Below, in pieces: positions 20,736 through 28,878 of a stretch of 39,001 nt of DNA. Each line of letters starts with the position of its first letter. Positions within the stretch are counted from its first letter, which is position 1. Made by a program: the position numbers and the translations under genes. This DNA comes from Planctomycetota bacterium. GTDB taxonomy: Bacteria > Planctomycetota > Phycisphaerae > SM23-33. The notes beneath the pieces were generated by a model, which saw only the letters and a program-made list of their open reading frames with translations, ran no database searches and was not told the DNA's origin. The stretch covers positions 1 through 39,001 of the forward strand of contig JACRIL010000056.1 in the NCBI GenBank assembly GCA_016235825.1. The letters run 5' to 3'.

Positions 20736-22262
20736 ATGTTTACAAATAAAATCAGATTCAGCCTGTCGGCGGCAGCGGCGGGGATCGTTTTTTCAATCTC
20801 GATAGTGCCGCTGGCCTGCGCAGCCGGCACGCCGGTCCCAACTACCCGACCGACGAAGGAATCCGGTTTCAGGGAAGACGCGGCCGCACCAAAGGGAAAC
20901 AGGGAAAAGTTCGTGTCCGGAAGCGATAGCACCGCGGAGCGAATCACGGTGTATGCAGACAGCAAGCTCGGGCAGACCAGGCCGTTGATAGGGTTTGTGC
21001 ACGGAATCACATATGATTCCTCAAAAAACTACGACAGAACAATTGAACTTATAACAGCTCTAAAGCCTCGTTTCTGGCGCAGCAGTAATTTTGGCAACAG
21101 CGTTTATGGATTCATATCAAAGGGCGACTTTGTAAAAACCTGCGATACGACGCTCATGTTTGTCATCCAGGACGCCATTCACAACCAGTTCGGTTTCAAC
21201 ATTAAGATCGACCCGGATTGTCCGGCCGGCAAGTCAAATTGCTTCAGGACTTTTGATGATTTCAAGGCCGCGTGGGAAAAGGTAACTTCCGGCATAGTGA
21301 AGGGAGCGATTCAGAGAAACGTTCCGATAAAGTATTTTGAAATCTTCGGCGAACCCATCAACGCCGGATTCGGGAAAGTCAACACTGGAACCGGAATCAC
21401 GGGTATTACCCCGGAACAATTGCTGGAACTGTACAAAACCTCCCACAATATCATCCGCGCAGCCATGCCTGCCGCAAAAATAGGCGGACCGGGTTGGATC
21501 GCCTACAACAAGCAAGTCCTTACAGGTTTTCTGGACTATATCGTCAAAGAAAACCTCCCTCTGGATTTTGTTTCCTGGCATGAATTCGGGGATGAACCTG
21601 GAGATGTCGTCAGTCATGTTGCCGAAGTAAGGGACCTTATCAAGGCCCGGCCGCAGCTTTGCAGCCCGAAAAGCCCCGAGATCCATATCACCGAGTATTC
21701 TCCAGACAAGCACATGCATATTCCGGCGACCGGTCTTGCATGGGCTTATTATCTTGAGAAGGCCGGCGTGGATTGGGCGACCAAGGCCGCCTGGGGCGTG
21801 ATTAACCCGATCGGCAAAAACTGGGACTGCTGCTGGGCGGGCTTTAACGGAGTGATGCTCAAAGACAATACAACGACGACGGACATGTACTGGGTATACA
21901 GAATGTACACGGACATGAACAAGCAGAGGATTCGCACCGAATGCGCCAAACCCCGCACGGTGGCGATATCGGATCGGAATGATTCGCAGAAAGAGCTGAA
22001 GATTCTTGTCGGACGCTATGGATATGAAGGCGCAGCGGGGGACGTGAAGGTTTCAATAGAAGAATATCCGTTCGGAAATGGAAGAGTCAGCGCCGAAATA
22101 TGGAAAGTTCCCTCAAATGGCAAATTGTACCACCTGAAGGCGCTGGCCAAGCCGATTCAGATTGAATCCCAGGAATTGGATGTTGCTAATCGGGCAATTA
22201 CCCTCACTATCGACTCATTCAAGGACGGGGAAGTTTACTATCTGATTCTTCGGCCAAAATGA
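20736..22262 (+). CDS. Secreted GH39-like glycoside hydrolase
   Basis: The 508-residue protein has a signal peptide (IRFSLSAAAAGIVFSISIVP, cleavage near LACAAG), then a low-complexity linker to about residue 65. A clan GH-A TIM barrel follows with the two expected carboxylates: YFEIFGEP near residue 206 (acid/base) and EIHITEYSPDK near residue 318 (nucleophile). WHEFGDEPGD lies on an intervening strand. A C-terminal beta-sandwich (about 400-508) follows, as in GH39 xylosidases and iduronidases. The substrate is unknown. AGGAG is spaced 7 nt from the ATG. The gene looks richer in A/T than its neighbours and stands alone, which hints at acquisition. It could also belong to a GH-A family other than GH39. 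Confidence 0.75.
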   Translation: MFTNKIRFSLSAAAAGIVFSISIVPLACAAGTPVPTTRPTKESGFREDAAAPKGNREKFVSGSDSTAERITVYADSKLGQTRPLIGFVHGITYDSSKNYDRTIELITALKPRFWRSSNFGNSVYGFISKGDFVKTCDTTLMFVIQDAIHNQFGFNIKIDPDCPAGKSNCFRTFDDFKAAWEKVTSGIVKGAIQRNVPIKYFEIFGEPINAGFGKVNTGTGITGITPEQLLELYKTSHNIIRAAMPAAKIGGPGWIAYNKQVLTGFLDYIVKENLPLDFVSWHEFGDEPGDVVSHVAEVRDLIKARPQLCSPKSPEIHITEYSPDKHMHIPATGLAWAYYLEKAGVDWATKAAWGVINPIGKNWDCCWAGFNGVMLKDNTTTTDMYWVYRMYTDMNKQRIRTECAKPRTVAISDRNDSQKELKILVGRYGYEGAAGDVKVSIEEYPFGNGRVSAEIWKVPSNGKLYHLKALAKPIQIESQELDVANRAITLTIDSFKDGEVYYLILRPK

Positions 22263-22330
22263 ATTAAGGGAAAAAGAGATATCGTCAACTTCTGGCGGAA
22301 ACAGATGGCTTTTCCGGCAACTTTAACATG

Positions 22331-22440
22331 TACGTCAAGTTTTATGGACAACGTAAAAAACTCATCCTCGCAAACAGATGCGGCCTTGCCGCCCTTTCTA
22401 TACCGTTGGGCGCAAAAACCAACCATGCCATCGGCCAACG
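22331..22440 (+). repeat. Dispersed repeat, left copy beside the restriction-like gene
   Basis: Core CGCAAACAGATGCGGCC is at 22369-22385 and GGGCGCAAAAACCAACCATG begins near 22408. The same sequence occurs inverted at 23775-23878, so the restriction-like gene is bracketed by inverted copies. Part of it also matches the hairpin at 8143-8167. The 210-bp gap after the glycosidase gene holds only this. Confidence 0.7.
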
Positions 22441-22472
22441 TCGAGCCGGGAAGAGGATTTCATCGCCACCCC

Positions 22473-23726
22473 CTAGACAAGATTTTTCGCAATCGCTTCG
22501 ATCGGCTTCAATCCTGAGCCGAATCTCCGAATCGCATCCAGGTTCTTCTGCAGTTCCCCATATGGCAAATAGAGCATGCGCAAATCGGAGATGGCTCGGA
22601 ATGCCGCCCGGTGCAGTTGTTCTCGCACCTCTTCCTCCCGTTCATCCGGAGCCACGAGGAAGAGCCTTTGCACTTCCCGGGCCGTGCCCGCCAGGTCCAG
22701 CAGGCGCAGGATGCCGGAGTAGATCGACGTTGTGTGCTCTATTTCAAACGCCGCAGCCACAGACCCATTCGCAAGCCACAGCACATCGATGAGTGCGATA
22801 GAATCGCCGCCGGGCACGTTCACCAGCGAGTCCGGCAAACGCTCCAGGCATCCTTCGGCGAGTCGCCGGTCGCCGTGGTTTCGCCCGCGGTCGTTGACAG
22901 CGATCCAGACGTCGAAGCCCAAATCTTTTCCCAAATCCCGAAGCCACGCCTGCATCTGGGTATGCGTCACGTCGCCCTCGCGGGCCGCCTCGCGCATTTT
23001 CCGTTCCTTCGCAGATTCCTCTCGGACTCGCTGGAGATCTGTTTTCCATGCCGCGACGGCTGACTCGCCTACGGGCGGCGCGGGGTAGCGTTCCGCGTCG
23101 AAAAGAAGCCCCGCGATAGCGCCCAGGTCGTTGGAGAGAATATCCCGGTGTTCGGCGTTCGTGCGCAGAATCCCATCCCGCATGGCGAGGTACTCCTGCC
23201 AGTCTCCGAGCTTCACCTTCGCTCCAAAAAGCCGATTGTACCCCTTCACGATTGCGGTATTAAACGGGGGGATTTGGGTGGGATGCAGGAAATAGAGGAG
23301 ATTCGCTACCGCAGGGCCTAACCCTTTGATCTTCCGGTCGTCCAGGCAGCGGATCGCTGAGACGATGTCCGCCTCGCCGGAGCAGCAGAGGCAGGTCGAG
23401 AGGAACTCGCCGAAAGCCCGCTGATGGTCCGGATTCTCATAGATGTCCGGAATGCGAAGTTTCGGCTTCCAGAGAAAGGCGTGATCCGCCCCCTTGAAGA
23501 TCTGCCGCTGTTCCGCAATCGAACCCACAACCGTCTGGAGTGACGAGCCCGTGTATACGTTCCCGAAGGTGCCAGCGCGGATCTCTTCCACAACCTTCGA
23601 TATTCCCGTGCGGATCGATCGGAAGTTCTTGAGGCGCTCCTCCCAGAGGAACCAGGTTTGGTATGTGCCGGAGGAGTCCTGTTTCCAACGCTGAATGAGA
23701 GAGCGGAAAATTTCGGGTAGGATCAT
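22473..23726 (-). CDS. Restriction-endonuclease-like protein (putative PD-(D/E)xK)
   Basis: The 417-residue protein, from ATG 23726, has two regions. The N-terminal 220 residues are helical and contain [20 protein letters not shown], a helix-hairpin-helix-like segment resembling DNA glycosylase/HhH folds. The C-terminal region has [20 protein letters not shown] followed by [16 protein letters not shown] (about 310-342). The D...E-x-E arrangement fits a variant PD-(D/E)xK nuclease core. It ends [20 protein letters not shown]. Similar C-termini occur in restriction enzymes next to methyltransferases, but no methyltransferase is present here. Upstream in-frame codons to 23957 run into the repeat and are not used. 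It lies between inverted repeats, which suggests a mobile defence gene. Function is inferred. Confidence 0.6.
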   Translation of the reverse strand: MILPEIFRSLIQRWKQDSSGTYQTWFLWEERLKNFRSIRTGISKVVEEIRAGTFGNVYTGSSLQTVVGSIAEQRQIFKGADHAFLWKPKLRIPDIYENPDHQRAFGEFLSTCLCCSGEADIVSAIRCLDDRKIKGLGPAVANLLYFLHPTQIPPFNTAIVKGYNRLFGAKVKLGDWQEYLAMRDGILRTNAEHRDILSNDLGAIAGLLFDAERYPAPPVGESAVAAWKTDLQRVREESAKERKMREAAREGDVTHTQMQAWLRDLGKDLGFDVWIAVNDRGRNHGDRRLAEGCLERLPDSLVNVPGGDSIALIDVLWLANGSVAAAFEIEHTTSIYSGILRLLDLAGTAREVQRLFLVAPDEREEEVREQLHRAAFRAISDLRMLYLPYGELQKNLDAIRRFGSGLKPIEAIAKNLV

Positions 23727-23774
23727 GCTCGCAGGTAGCCCCCATGCACAACGTACTTCAGCCGGATGGAAAGT

Positions 23775-23878
23775 GACCCTTGGTCGGTGGCATGTTTGTT
23801 TTTTGCGCCAAGAGGCGTGGAACGGGTGCCATTGGCCGCATCTGTTTGCGGCCATGCTTTGTTCACTCTTTTCCGGTT
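23775..23878 (-). repeat. Dispersed repeat, right (inverted) copy
   Basis: GGCCGCATCTGTTTGCG (23834-23850) is the reverse complement of the left-copy core. GGCCGCA...TGCGGCC also forms a hairpin. The similarity extends over about 100 bp with small indels. The 320-bp gap from 23727 to 24047 holds this repeat and no gene that I can support. Confidence 0.7.
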
Positions 23879-24047
23879 GTTCTTCATCGGTCTGTCCAAT
23901 CCAATCGGCAGCATTCCGACAGCCCTTTTCTAACCTTTTTTTCTCCACCGACAACATACCATGACGGTCGCAGAATTCCCAGATCGGTCATGCCATCAAT
24001 TTATTCCGCGTGCAACTTGCTTATACGCACTACAGCCCGGCCGGGTT

Positions 24048-25625
24048 TTAGTTTTCAGGCAGGTCGATGTTGGCCTTCTGGCCGGGGGCAGTATGTTCCA
24101 GCGCCGACTGGAGCATGGACATCTCGCGGATGATCGCGCCATCCTCCATCTGTATCCTGCCGCGTTCATCGATCAACTGGCCGAAGATCGCTAATCGCCG
24201 GCCCACCGATTCGATAGACCCGCCGACGGGCGCGAGCAGTTCGATCTCCAGGTTTGTGTCATCGGCCCGCAGGTGTGCGAGGAATTTTATGCTGGCCGGC
24301 GCGGCGGCGCGCGGCGGAACCTCACCTGTCGGCGGGTCAGTCCGAAGGTTTGGCCCGGCCTGCCAGTGCAGTGTTTGCTCGGCCCGGCCGGGATTTTGCG
24401 CCCGCACCTTCAGGCCGGCAAAGCCAAGTTCCATCGCCGCCAGGCGCGTGCATCGCCACCACTGGGCCAGATTGCCGCAGCGTTTGAGCGCCGCCTGGAG
24501 CCGCTGGAGCCGCTGCTGGCTCGCCCTGCTCTGCCTGCCCAGCCGCCAGTTGCCCAGCAGCCGGCCGAATATCTGGCCAAACCGCACCGCCCCGGCCACG
24601 CGAAAAACGATCAGCAGCATCAGGCAGACTCCCAGAAAGATCGACAGTATCCCGAAATGATTCATCACCAGCATGAACAGGCCCAGCCCGCCGGCAAGCA
24701 GCGTGACAACGTACAGGACGATGACGGCGTGCCGCTGCCGCAGGCCCATGTCCAGCAGCCTGTGGTGGATGTGGCTGCGGTCGGGCGAGAAGATGCTCCG
24801 CCGCTCCAGGAACCGCCTCAGGATGCTGAATGCGGCGTCGAAGATCGGCAGGCCCAGCGACAGTGCCGGCAGGGCAAGGGCCACGATAGTCTGCGACTTG
24901 GTGGTGCTCTGGACGCTGGCGGCGGCCAGGAAGAAGCCCAGAAAGAGCGTCCCGCAGTCGCCCATGAATATTCTGGCGGGGTTGAAGTTGAAGCACAGGA
25001 ATCCCAGCAGCGACCCGAGCATGACGAGCATCATCATTGCCATTATGACCTGGCCGGTGGCGAAGGAGAAAACAGCCAGCACGGCGCAGGTGATGGCCGC
25101 GATTCCGGCGGCCAGACCGTCCAGCCCGTCGATCAGGTTTACGGCGTTGGTGATGACGACGATCCAGATGACGGTGGCCGGCCAGGACAGCCAGCCGATG
25201 TCGGCCTTGGCGATCCCGCCGATGCCGACGATCTCGATCCTGATGCCCGCCCAGCAGATCCCCAGCGCCGCGATCAGTTGGAAGATCAGCTTTGTCCGCG
25301 CCCGCAGCCCCCTGATGTCGTCAACCAGGCCGACCAGGAACATCAGCAGGCTCAGGCCCATCAGTGCCAGCAACTGCGTTTGCGACGCGACGGCCTGCTG
25401 ATGGGTCCGGTCGCTCAGAAAGAGCATGGGCATGGCGACGACCATCATGGCCAGCGCGAAGACGGCCCCGCCTATCCGCGGCACCGGCGAGGAGTGGACC
25501 TTCCGCCCGCCCGGCCGGTCGATGAACCCGCGCGCCCACGCCAGGCGGATCACCAGCGGAGTGGCCAGCCACGACACCGCCAGCGCCGCGCCGAAAGCGG
25601 CCAGATATGACCAGTATCCCGTCAT
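24048..25625 (-). CDS. wecA: WecA/TagO-type undecaprenyl-phosphate sugar-phosphate transferase with C-terminal extension
   Basis: The polytopic enzyme of the MraY/WecA family attaches a HexNAc-1-phosphate to undecaprenyl phosphate to start an envelope polysaccharide. It has GFIDRPGGRKVHSSPVPRIGG near the N-terminus (first catalytic loop), VNLIDGLDGLAAG (metal-binding Asp motif), FMGDCGTLFLGFFLA, and DRSHIHHRLLDMGLRQRHAV (the HxHH sugar-specificity loop). The core ends near residue 350. About 170 further residues form a soluble domain (IKFLAHLRADDTNLEIELLA), beyond the family's usual length. It lies 450 bp downstream of the NusG-like gene, in the same direction. Confidence 0.88.
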   Translation of the reverse strand: MTGYWSYLAAFGAALAVSWLATPLVIRLAWARGFIDRPGGRKVHSSPVPRIGGAVFALAMMVVAMPMLFLSDRTHQQAVASQTQLLALMGLSLLMFLVGLVDDIRGLRARTKLIFQLIAALGICWAGIRIEIVGIGGIAKADIGWLSWPATVIWIVVITNAVNLIDGLDGLAAGIAAITCAVLAVFSFATGQVIMAMMMLVMLGSLLGFLCFNFNPARIFMGDCGTLFLGFFLAAASVQSTTKSQTIVALALPALSLGLPIFDAAFSILRRFLERRSIFSPDRSHIHHRLLDMGLRQRHAVIVLYVVTLLAGGLGLFMLVMNHFGILSIFLGVCLMLLIVFRVAGAVRFGQIFGRLLGNWRLGRQSRASQQRLQRLQAALKRCGNLAQWWRCTRLAAMELGFAGLKVRAQNPGRAEQTLHWQAGPNLRTDPPTGEVPPRAAAPASIKFLAHLRADDTNLEIELLAPVGGSIESVGRRLAIFGQLIDERGRIQMEDGAIIREMSMLQSALEHTAPGQKANIDLPEN

Positions 25626-25689
25626 TTATCCTCAAATCGTTTTGCGGTTAAAGCCCGCATCGGTACGAAGAAGACTCCATCCTGTGAAA

Positions 25690-25960
25690 GTCTAGCAACG
25701 GCTTTGCCAACAGCAGTCTAAGCCCGAAGGGCTGGCAGAGGGTAGCCGGAGGCGTAAGCCTCCGGTCCCGGTCCACCAATAATCCCAGCCCCGGCGGGGC
25801 GGCACAAAGAAATTTCTGCCGCCTCTTCGAGGCTCGTTATTCTGGAGCATTCCGTACCGTAGGCTCACGCCTACGGTTACTGTCTGCCGGCTCTTCGAGC
25901 CTGCAAATCGGCAGTGTTGAATCCGCAAGGTATCATTATCTCGCCGAAAAATAAATGATA
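25690..25960. repeat. Hairpin-rich dispersed repeat between wecA and the NusG-like gene
   Basis: CCGGAGGC-GTAA-GCCTCCGG (25746-25765) and ACCGTAGGC-TCAC-GCCTACGGT (25856-25877) are perfect hairpins. GCCTCTTCGAGGC and GGCTCTTCGAGCC occur in between and after. The 450-bp gap 25626-26075 holds this repeat and no gene. If the NusG-like factor and wecA are co-transcribed, these hairpins lie in the transcript and could act as pause or termination sites. Confidence 0.6.
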
Positions 25961-26075
25961 ATGACGCCGTCCTGAACACTGGCATAACTAAATTGGACAG
26001 TATTATAACGGCCGGATAAGGCACGTCCTATGCGATTGTCAAAATAGATAAATCGACCTTCGTAGCGATGCAGTA

Positions 26076-26624
26076 TTAATCCAGCGGTTCCAGCAGGGCC
26101 GGGTCGATCTCCATCGACGCGCCTTGGCCTAGCATGCTGACTTCCAGGACGACCTGCGCGAGTTTTTTCCGGCTGACGACGACGCCCTCGATTCCCTGGA
26201 AGGGCCCGGCCGTTATCCTGCACCGCCGCCCGACCGCCGCGAACTGATAGGGATCCAGCATGGCCTTGCCGGCCAGGGCCTGCTCTATGGCCGACAGTTC
26301 CGCGATCAGTTTGGCCTGGTCGGCCACCTCGATCGTCTGGCAGACGCGGTTGGTGGTCATGGCCGTGTAGCGGTCGTCGTCCGTGCCGCAGAAAAAAACG
26401 TAGGACGTGAACAGCGGCACGAGCACCTTTCGCCGCCGCCCGCCGGAGATCGTTATCTTCCCGATCAGCGGCAGAAAATATCCGATCCGCCTGTTGAGCA
26501 GGTCCCACGCCAGGGCCTTCTCGAACCGCGAGCGCGTGTGCGCCACCCGCCACGTGCCGGAAAGCTCGGCCAGGCGGGCCGCCCACGGGCTGACGATCGG
26601 CGGATTGTCCGACAACTTGAGCAT
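26076..26624 (-). CDS. NusG/RfaH-like specialised transcription antiterminator
   Basis: The 182-residue protein has an NGN domain (TWRVAHTRSRFEKALAWDLL, then IGYFLPLIGKI and VLVPLFTSYVFF) and a C-terminal KOW domain (FAAVGRRCRITAGPFQGIEG). NusG paralogues of this kind (RfaH, UpxY, LoaP) bind RNA polymerase and prevent early termination in long polysaccharide operons. It sits upstream of wecA on the same strand, inside an exopolysaccharide region, and not beside the secE-rplK genes that flank housekeeping nusG, so a specialised paralogue is the likely reading. No ops-like site was identified. Confidence 0.85.
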   Translation of the reverse strand: MLKLSDNPPIVSPWAARLAELSGTWRVAHTRSRFEKALAWDLLNRRIGYFLPLIGKITISGGRRRKVLVPLFTSYVFFCGTDDDRYTAMTTNRVCQTIEVADQAKLIAELSAIEQALAGKAMLDPYQFAAVGRRCRITAGPFQGIEGVVVSRKKLAQVVLEVSMLGQGASMEIDPALLEPLD

Positions 26625-26779
26625 TCATGCGATTATAACCCATCGGCCCGCCCCGCCGCCAGAAAAGATACTTTCACCGCGGAACCTCGCATGCATCCAT
26701 AACCGGATATTTCAAAAACCGCGCCAATCTGCGATCTTGCTTTACTGGCACTGAAAAGGTTATCCTTGACCATCAAAAT

Positions 26780-27085
26780 ATGAGTAAATTGCAGATAAAT
26801 ATTCCGATGGAACAAATCCGGAACTTCTGCTCCAAATGGAAGATCAGGGAATTTTCCCTGTTTGGGTCGGTGCTTCGGGATGACTTCAGCCCGGACAGCG
26901 ATGTGGATGTGTTGGTTCTGCTGAACGACGACGCTCCATGGGATATTCTGGATTGGGTCGACATGATTGACGAACTGAAGACTATTTTCGGCAGAAACGT
27001 CGATCTCGTAGAAAAAACCGCCATCACGAATCCATTCAGACGGCACAATATCCTGAAGACGCACAAGGTGATTTATGCTGCCTGA
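26780..27085 (+). CDS. mntA: MntA-type nucleotidyltransferase antitoxin
   Basis: The 101-residue minimal nucleotidyltransferase has the motif FSLFGSVLRDDFSPDSDVDV (GS...D-x-D, metal-binding Asp pair). In HepT-MntA systems this enzyme AMPylates the toxin on a Tyr to neutralise it. It overlaps the hepT gene by 11 bp. There is no clear ribosome binding site before ATG 26780; an internal Met at residue 10 is less likely because it would shorten the first strand. The pair lies on the plus strand between two minus-strand polysaccharide gene groups. Confidence 0.85.
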   Translation: MSKLQINIPMEQIRNFCSKWKIREFSLFGSVLRDDFSPDSDVDVLVLLNDDAPWDILDWVDMIDELKTIFGRNVDLVEKTAITNPFRRHNILKTHKVIYAA

Positions 27086-27428
27086 CGAATTCGATGCCGC
27101 CAGATTGTGGGATATGCTCGCGTATGCCAGAGAAATCGCCCAGACGCTCGGCGGCAGAAGTTTTCAGGAATATCTCGGCGACAAGAACCTCCGGTTGGCC
27201 ACGGAACGCCGAATCGAGATAATCGGCGAGGCCGCCAATAACGTGTCCAGCGCGTTTCAGGATTCAAATCCATCGATTCCATGGAAGAAGATCGTGGCGT
27301 TAAGACATATTCTGGCCCATGAATACGGCGAAGTAAAACAGGACGTGGTGTTCCGAATAGCGACCGTTCATATCCCGGGATTGATATCCTCGCTGGAAAA
27401 ACTTGTTCCAGAATTGCCGGAGGAATGA
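27075..27428 (+). CDS. hepT: HepT-type HEPN ribonuclease toxin (DUF86)
   Basis: The 117-residue helical HEPN protein has LRLATERRIEIIGEAANNVS in the middle and the catalytic RX4HXY motif in LRHILAHEYGEVK near residue 78; the Tyr is the usual AMPylation site. It would cut RNA or tRNA when not neutralised by MntA. It overlaps mntA by 11 bp, and its stop is 16 bp from the convergent stop of the GT-C-like gene. The assignment of the pair is firm; the cellular target is unknown. Confidence 0.88.
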   Translation: MLPDEFDAARLWDMLAYAREIAQTLGGRSFQEYLGDKNLRLATERRIEIIGEAANNVSSAFQDSNPSIPWKKIVALRHILAHEYGEVKQDVVFRIATVHIPGLISSLEKLVPELPEE

Positions 27429-27444
27429 GAGTTTTGCTCTTTGT

Positions 27445-28878
27445 TTACGGCATGAGGATGCAGTAAGGCAGGCCGGCAAGCCAGGATGCGGCAAGGAGGC
27501 AGGCGGCGGCGATCCGCAGTTTTTTTGACGAGCCGATCAGCAGTATGCAGCTCACGGTCGCCATCGCCAGCAGCATCCGCGGAAAGCCCGAAGGCCCGGC
27601 GACCCAGGTGTTTTTGCCGAGCACGGCGGCGATGGCCAGCAGCATCGGCCAGGCGGCCTTGACGGCAGGACTCACCTTTGACTTTCGCCATGCGATTCCG
27701 GCCAGCACGGCCAGTGCCGCAATCGCCAGCAGGAAGAACAGGGAATAAATCCAATACGCGCCCGCCGCCGCGGCCGGCGACATGAACGATGGGGCCAAAG
27801 TATCCGACAGCGGACGGAACGGGAAGCCGTCGATCGAGAACCGGATAAGATCGAGGAACGGGACGAGGCAGACCGGATCGGCGTCGGTCGAATGGCTCGC
27901 CGGGGCCCAGTACCCATAAATATGATGCAGCCAAAGCTGCCAGCCGACGAAGATGCCGGCCGGGATAAACAGCCAGAGGATCGGGCGGATGCGGCTCGCC
28001 GGCGGAGCGGATGGATCGTCTGGTTTGCGAGATTTTTGTCCGCGAATCAGCAGCCAGAGTTGATATGCGCCGAGGGCAAACGGAACGAGGACGGCCGTCT
28101 CGCGGGTCAGGATGGCGGCGGAAAAAATAATCGCACCCGCGCCGCGTTTGCCCGCCCCCCATGCCAGCAGACCGGCCAGGAGCAGCGCGGTCTCCTGAGT
28201 CTCTGTGAGATCGCGACCGAGGGAGACCATGAACCCCGGCCACAGGCCCGCAAGCAGTCCCCATCGCCAGTTGAATCCGGCCGACGCAGCGAATCGCCCG
28301 CCCGCCCAGCCGACGACGAACATCCAGAAGAGGTTCACGCCGATCATCGCCCACGGCAGAAGCTCAGGCCGGTCGAAACTCGCCAGACGGCACAGGACCG
28401 GATAGCCGATCCGCTGATGGCGATAGGCGGGGTTGTCGAAAGTTATGCCGTGGGTAACTTTTTCATCCGAGAACGGATCGAGTGCCATCGCGTAGTAGAA
28501 TTGTCCGTCGTAGCCGTCGGTGTTGGGCCTGACGGTCAGGCCCTTCGGCACGGCCGACGGATCAGAGCAATTCGCCCCCGCGCAGACAAAGACGGATGCG
28601 TCCCACCCGTGCCACGCGAGTCGGGCAATAACAAAAACCATGTAGAGTCCGAGAATCGCCAGACCGGCCGGCCAGGCCCTCGCGGCATGTTGAATAAGTG
28701 GCACGGGCATCTTGCCCGTGTGTCCCACGACCGTCCCGGTCGTGGCATCTGTTATTTTTGCAGGCACCCCAGGGGCGAGACGCCCCTGGAACACACGGAC
28801 GAGACGTCCGTGCCACGTTAGAATGGCCTTTTTCAACGGCTTGTCCGCAACAGACGATTTTCCGGCCGGGCCTGTCAT
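27445..28878 (-). CDS. GT-C-like polytopic membrane protein with an in-frame repeat insertion
   Basis: The 477-residue protein has about nine to ten membrane helices from ARAWPAGLAILGLYMVFVIA onward. It has the periplasmic motif NTDGYDGQFYYAMALDP and TRETAVLVPFALGAYQLWLL, features of an uncharacterised GT39/GT-C-like family. It is probably a lipid-linked sugar transferase or other envelope-polymer protein. The start at 28878 overlaps the SGNH gene by ATGA and is therefore well supported. The first 60 or so residues are unusual: codons 15-63 are encoded by the four-hairpin repeat at 28689-28837. The peptide it gives (WHGRLVRVFQGRLAPGVPA and onward) is not conserved-looking. It is the last gene of the MBOAT operon. 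Confidence 0.75.
   Translation of the reverse strand: MTGPAGKSSVADKPLKKAILTWHGRLVRVFQGRLAPGVPAKITDATTGTVVGHTGKMPVPLIQHAARAWPAGLAILGLYMVFVIARLAWHGWDASVFVCAGANCSDPSAVPKGLTVRPNTDGYDGQFYYAMALDPFSDEKVTHGITFDNPAYRHQRIGYPVLCRLASFDRPELLPWAMIGVNLFWMFVVGWAGGRFAASAGFNWRWGLLAGLWPGFMVSLGRDLTETQETALLLAGLLAWGAGKRGAGAIIFSAAILTRETAVLVPFALGAYQLWLLIRGQKSRKPDDPSAPPASRIRPILWLFIPAGIFVGWQLWLHHIYGYWAPASHSTDADPVCLVPFLDLIRFSIDGFPFRPLSDTLAPSFMSPAAAAGAYWIYSLFFLLAIAALAVLAGIAWRKSKVSPAVKAAWPMLLAIAAVLGKNTWVAGPSGFPRMLLAMATVSCILLIGSSKKLRIAAACLLAASWLAGLPYCILMP
28689..28837 (-). repeat. Four-hairpin dispersed element, copy B, inside a coding sequence
   Basis: The ends GTTGAATAAGT (28689-28699) and CTTTTTCAAC (28828-28837) are imperfect inverted repeats matching copy A. 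Hairpins: CACGGGCA/TGCCCGTG (28702-28720), CACGACCG/CGGTCGTG (28726-28744), CCAGGGGCG/CGCCCCTGG (28769-28789), CACGGACG/CGTCCGTG (28794-28812). Every stem differs from copy A by paired changes that keep pairing. The element lies wholly within codons of the GT-C-like gene and leaves the frame open. Confidence 0.9.

Noticed and set aside
22563..23063. Plus-strand gene opposite the restriction-like gene
   Set aside because: No ribosome binding site, and no domain; the minus-strand product has coherent secondary structure and motifs.
24273..25610. 445-codon plus-strand open frame
   Set aside because: It is antisense to wecA; a low-complexity Gln/Asp/His-rich translation with no family features.
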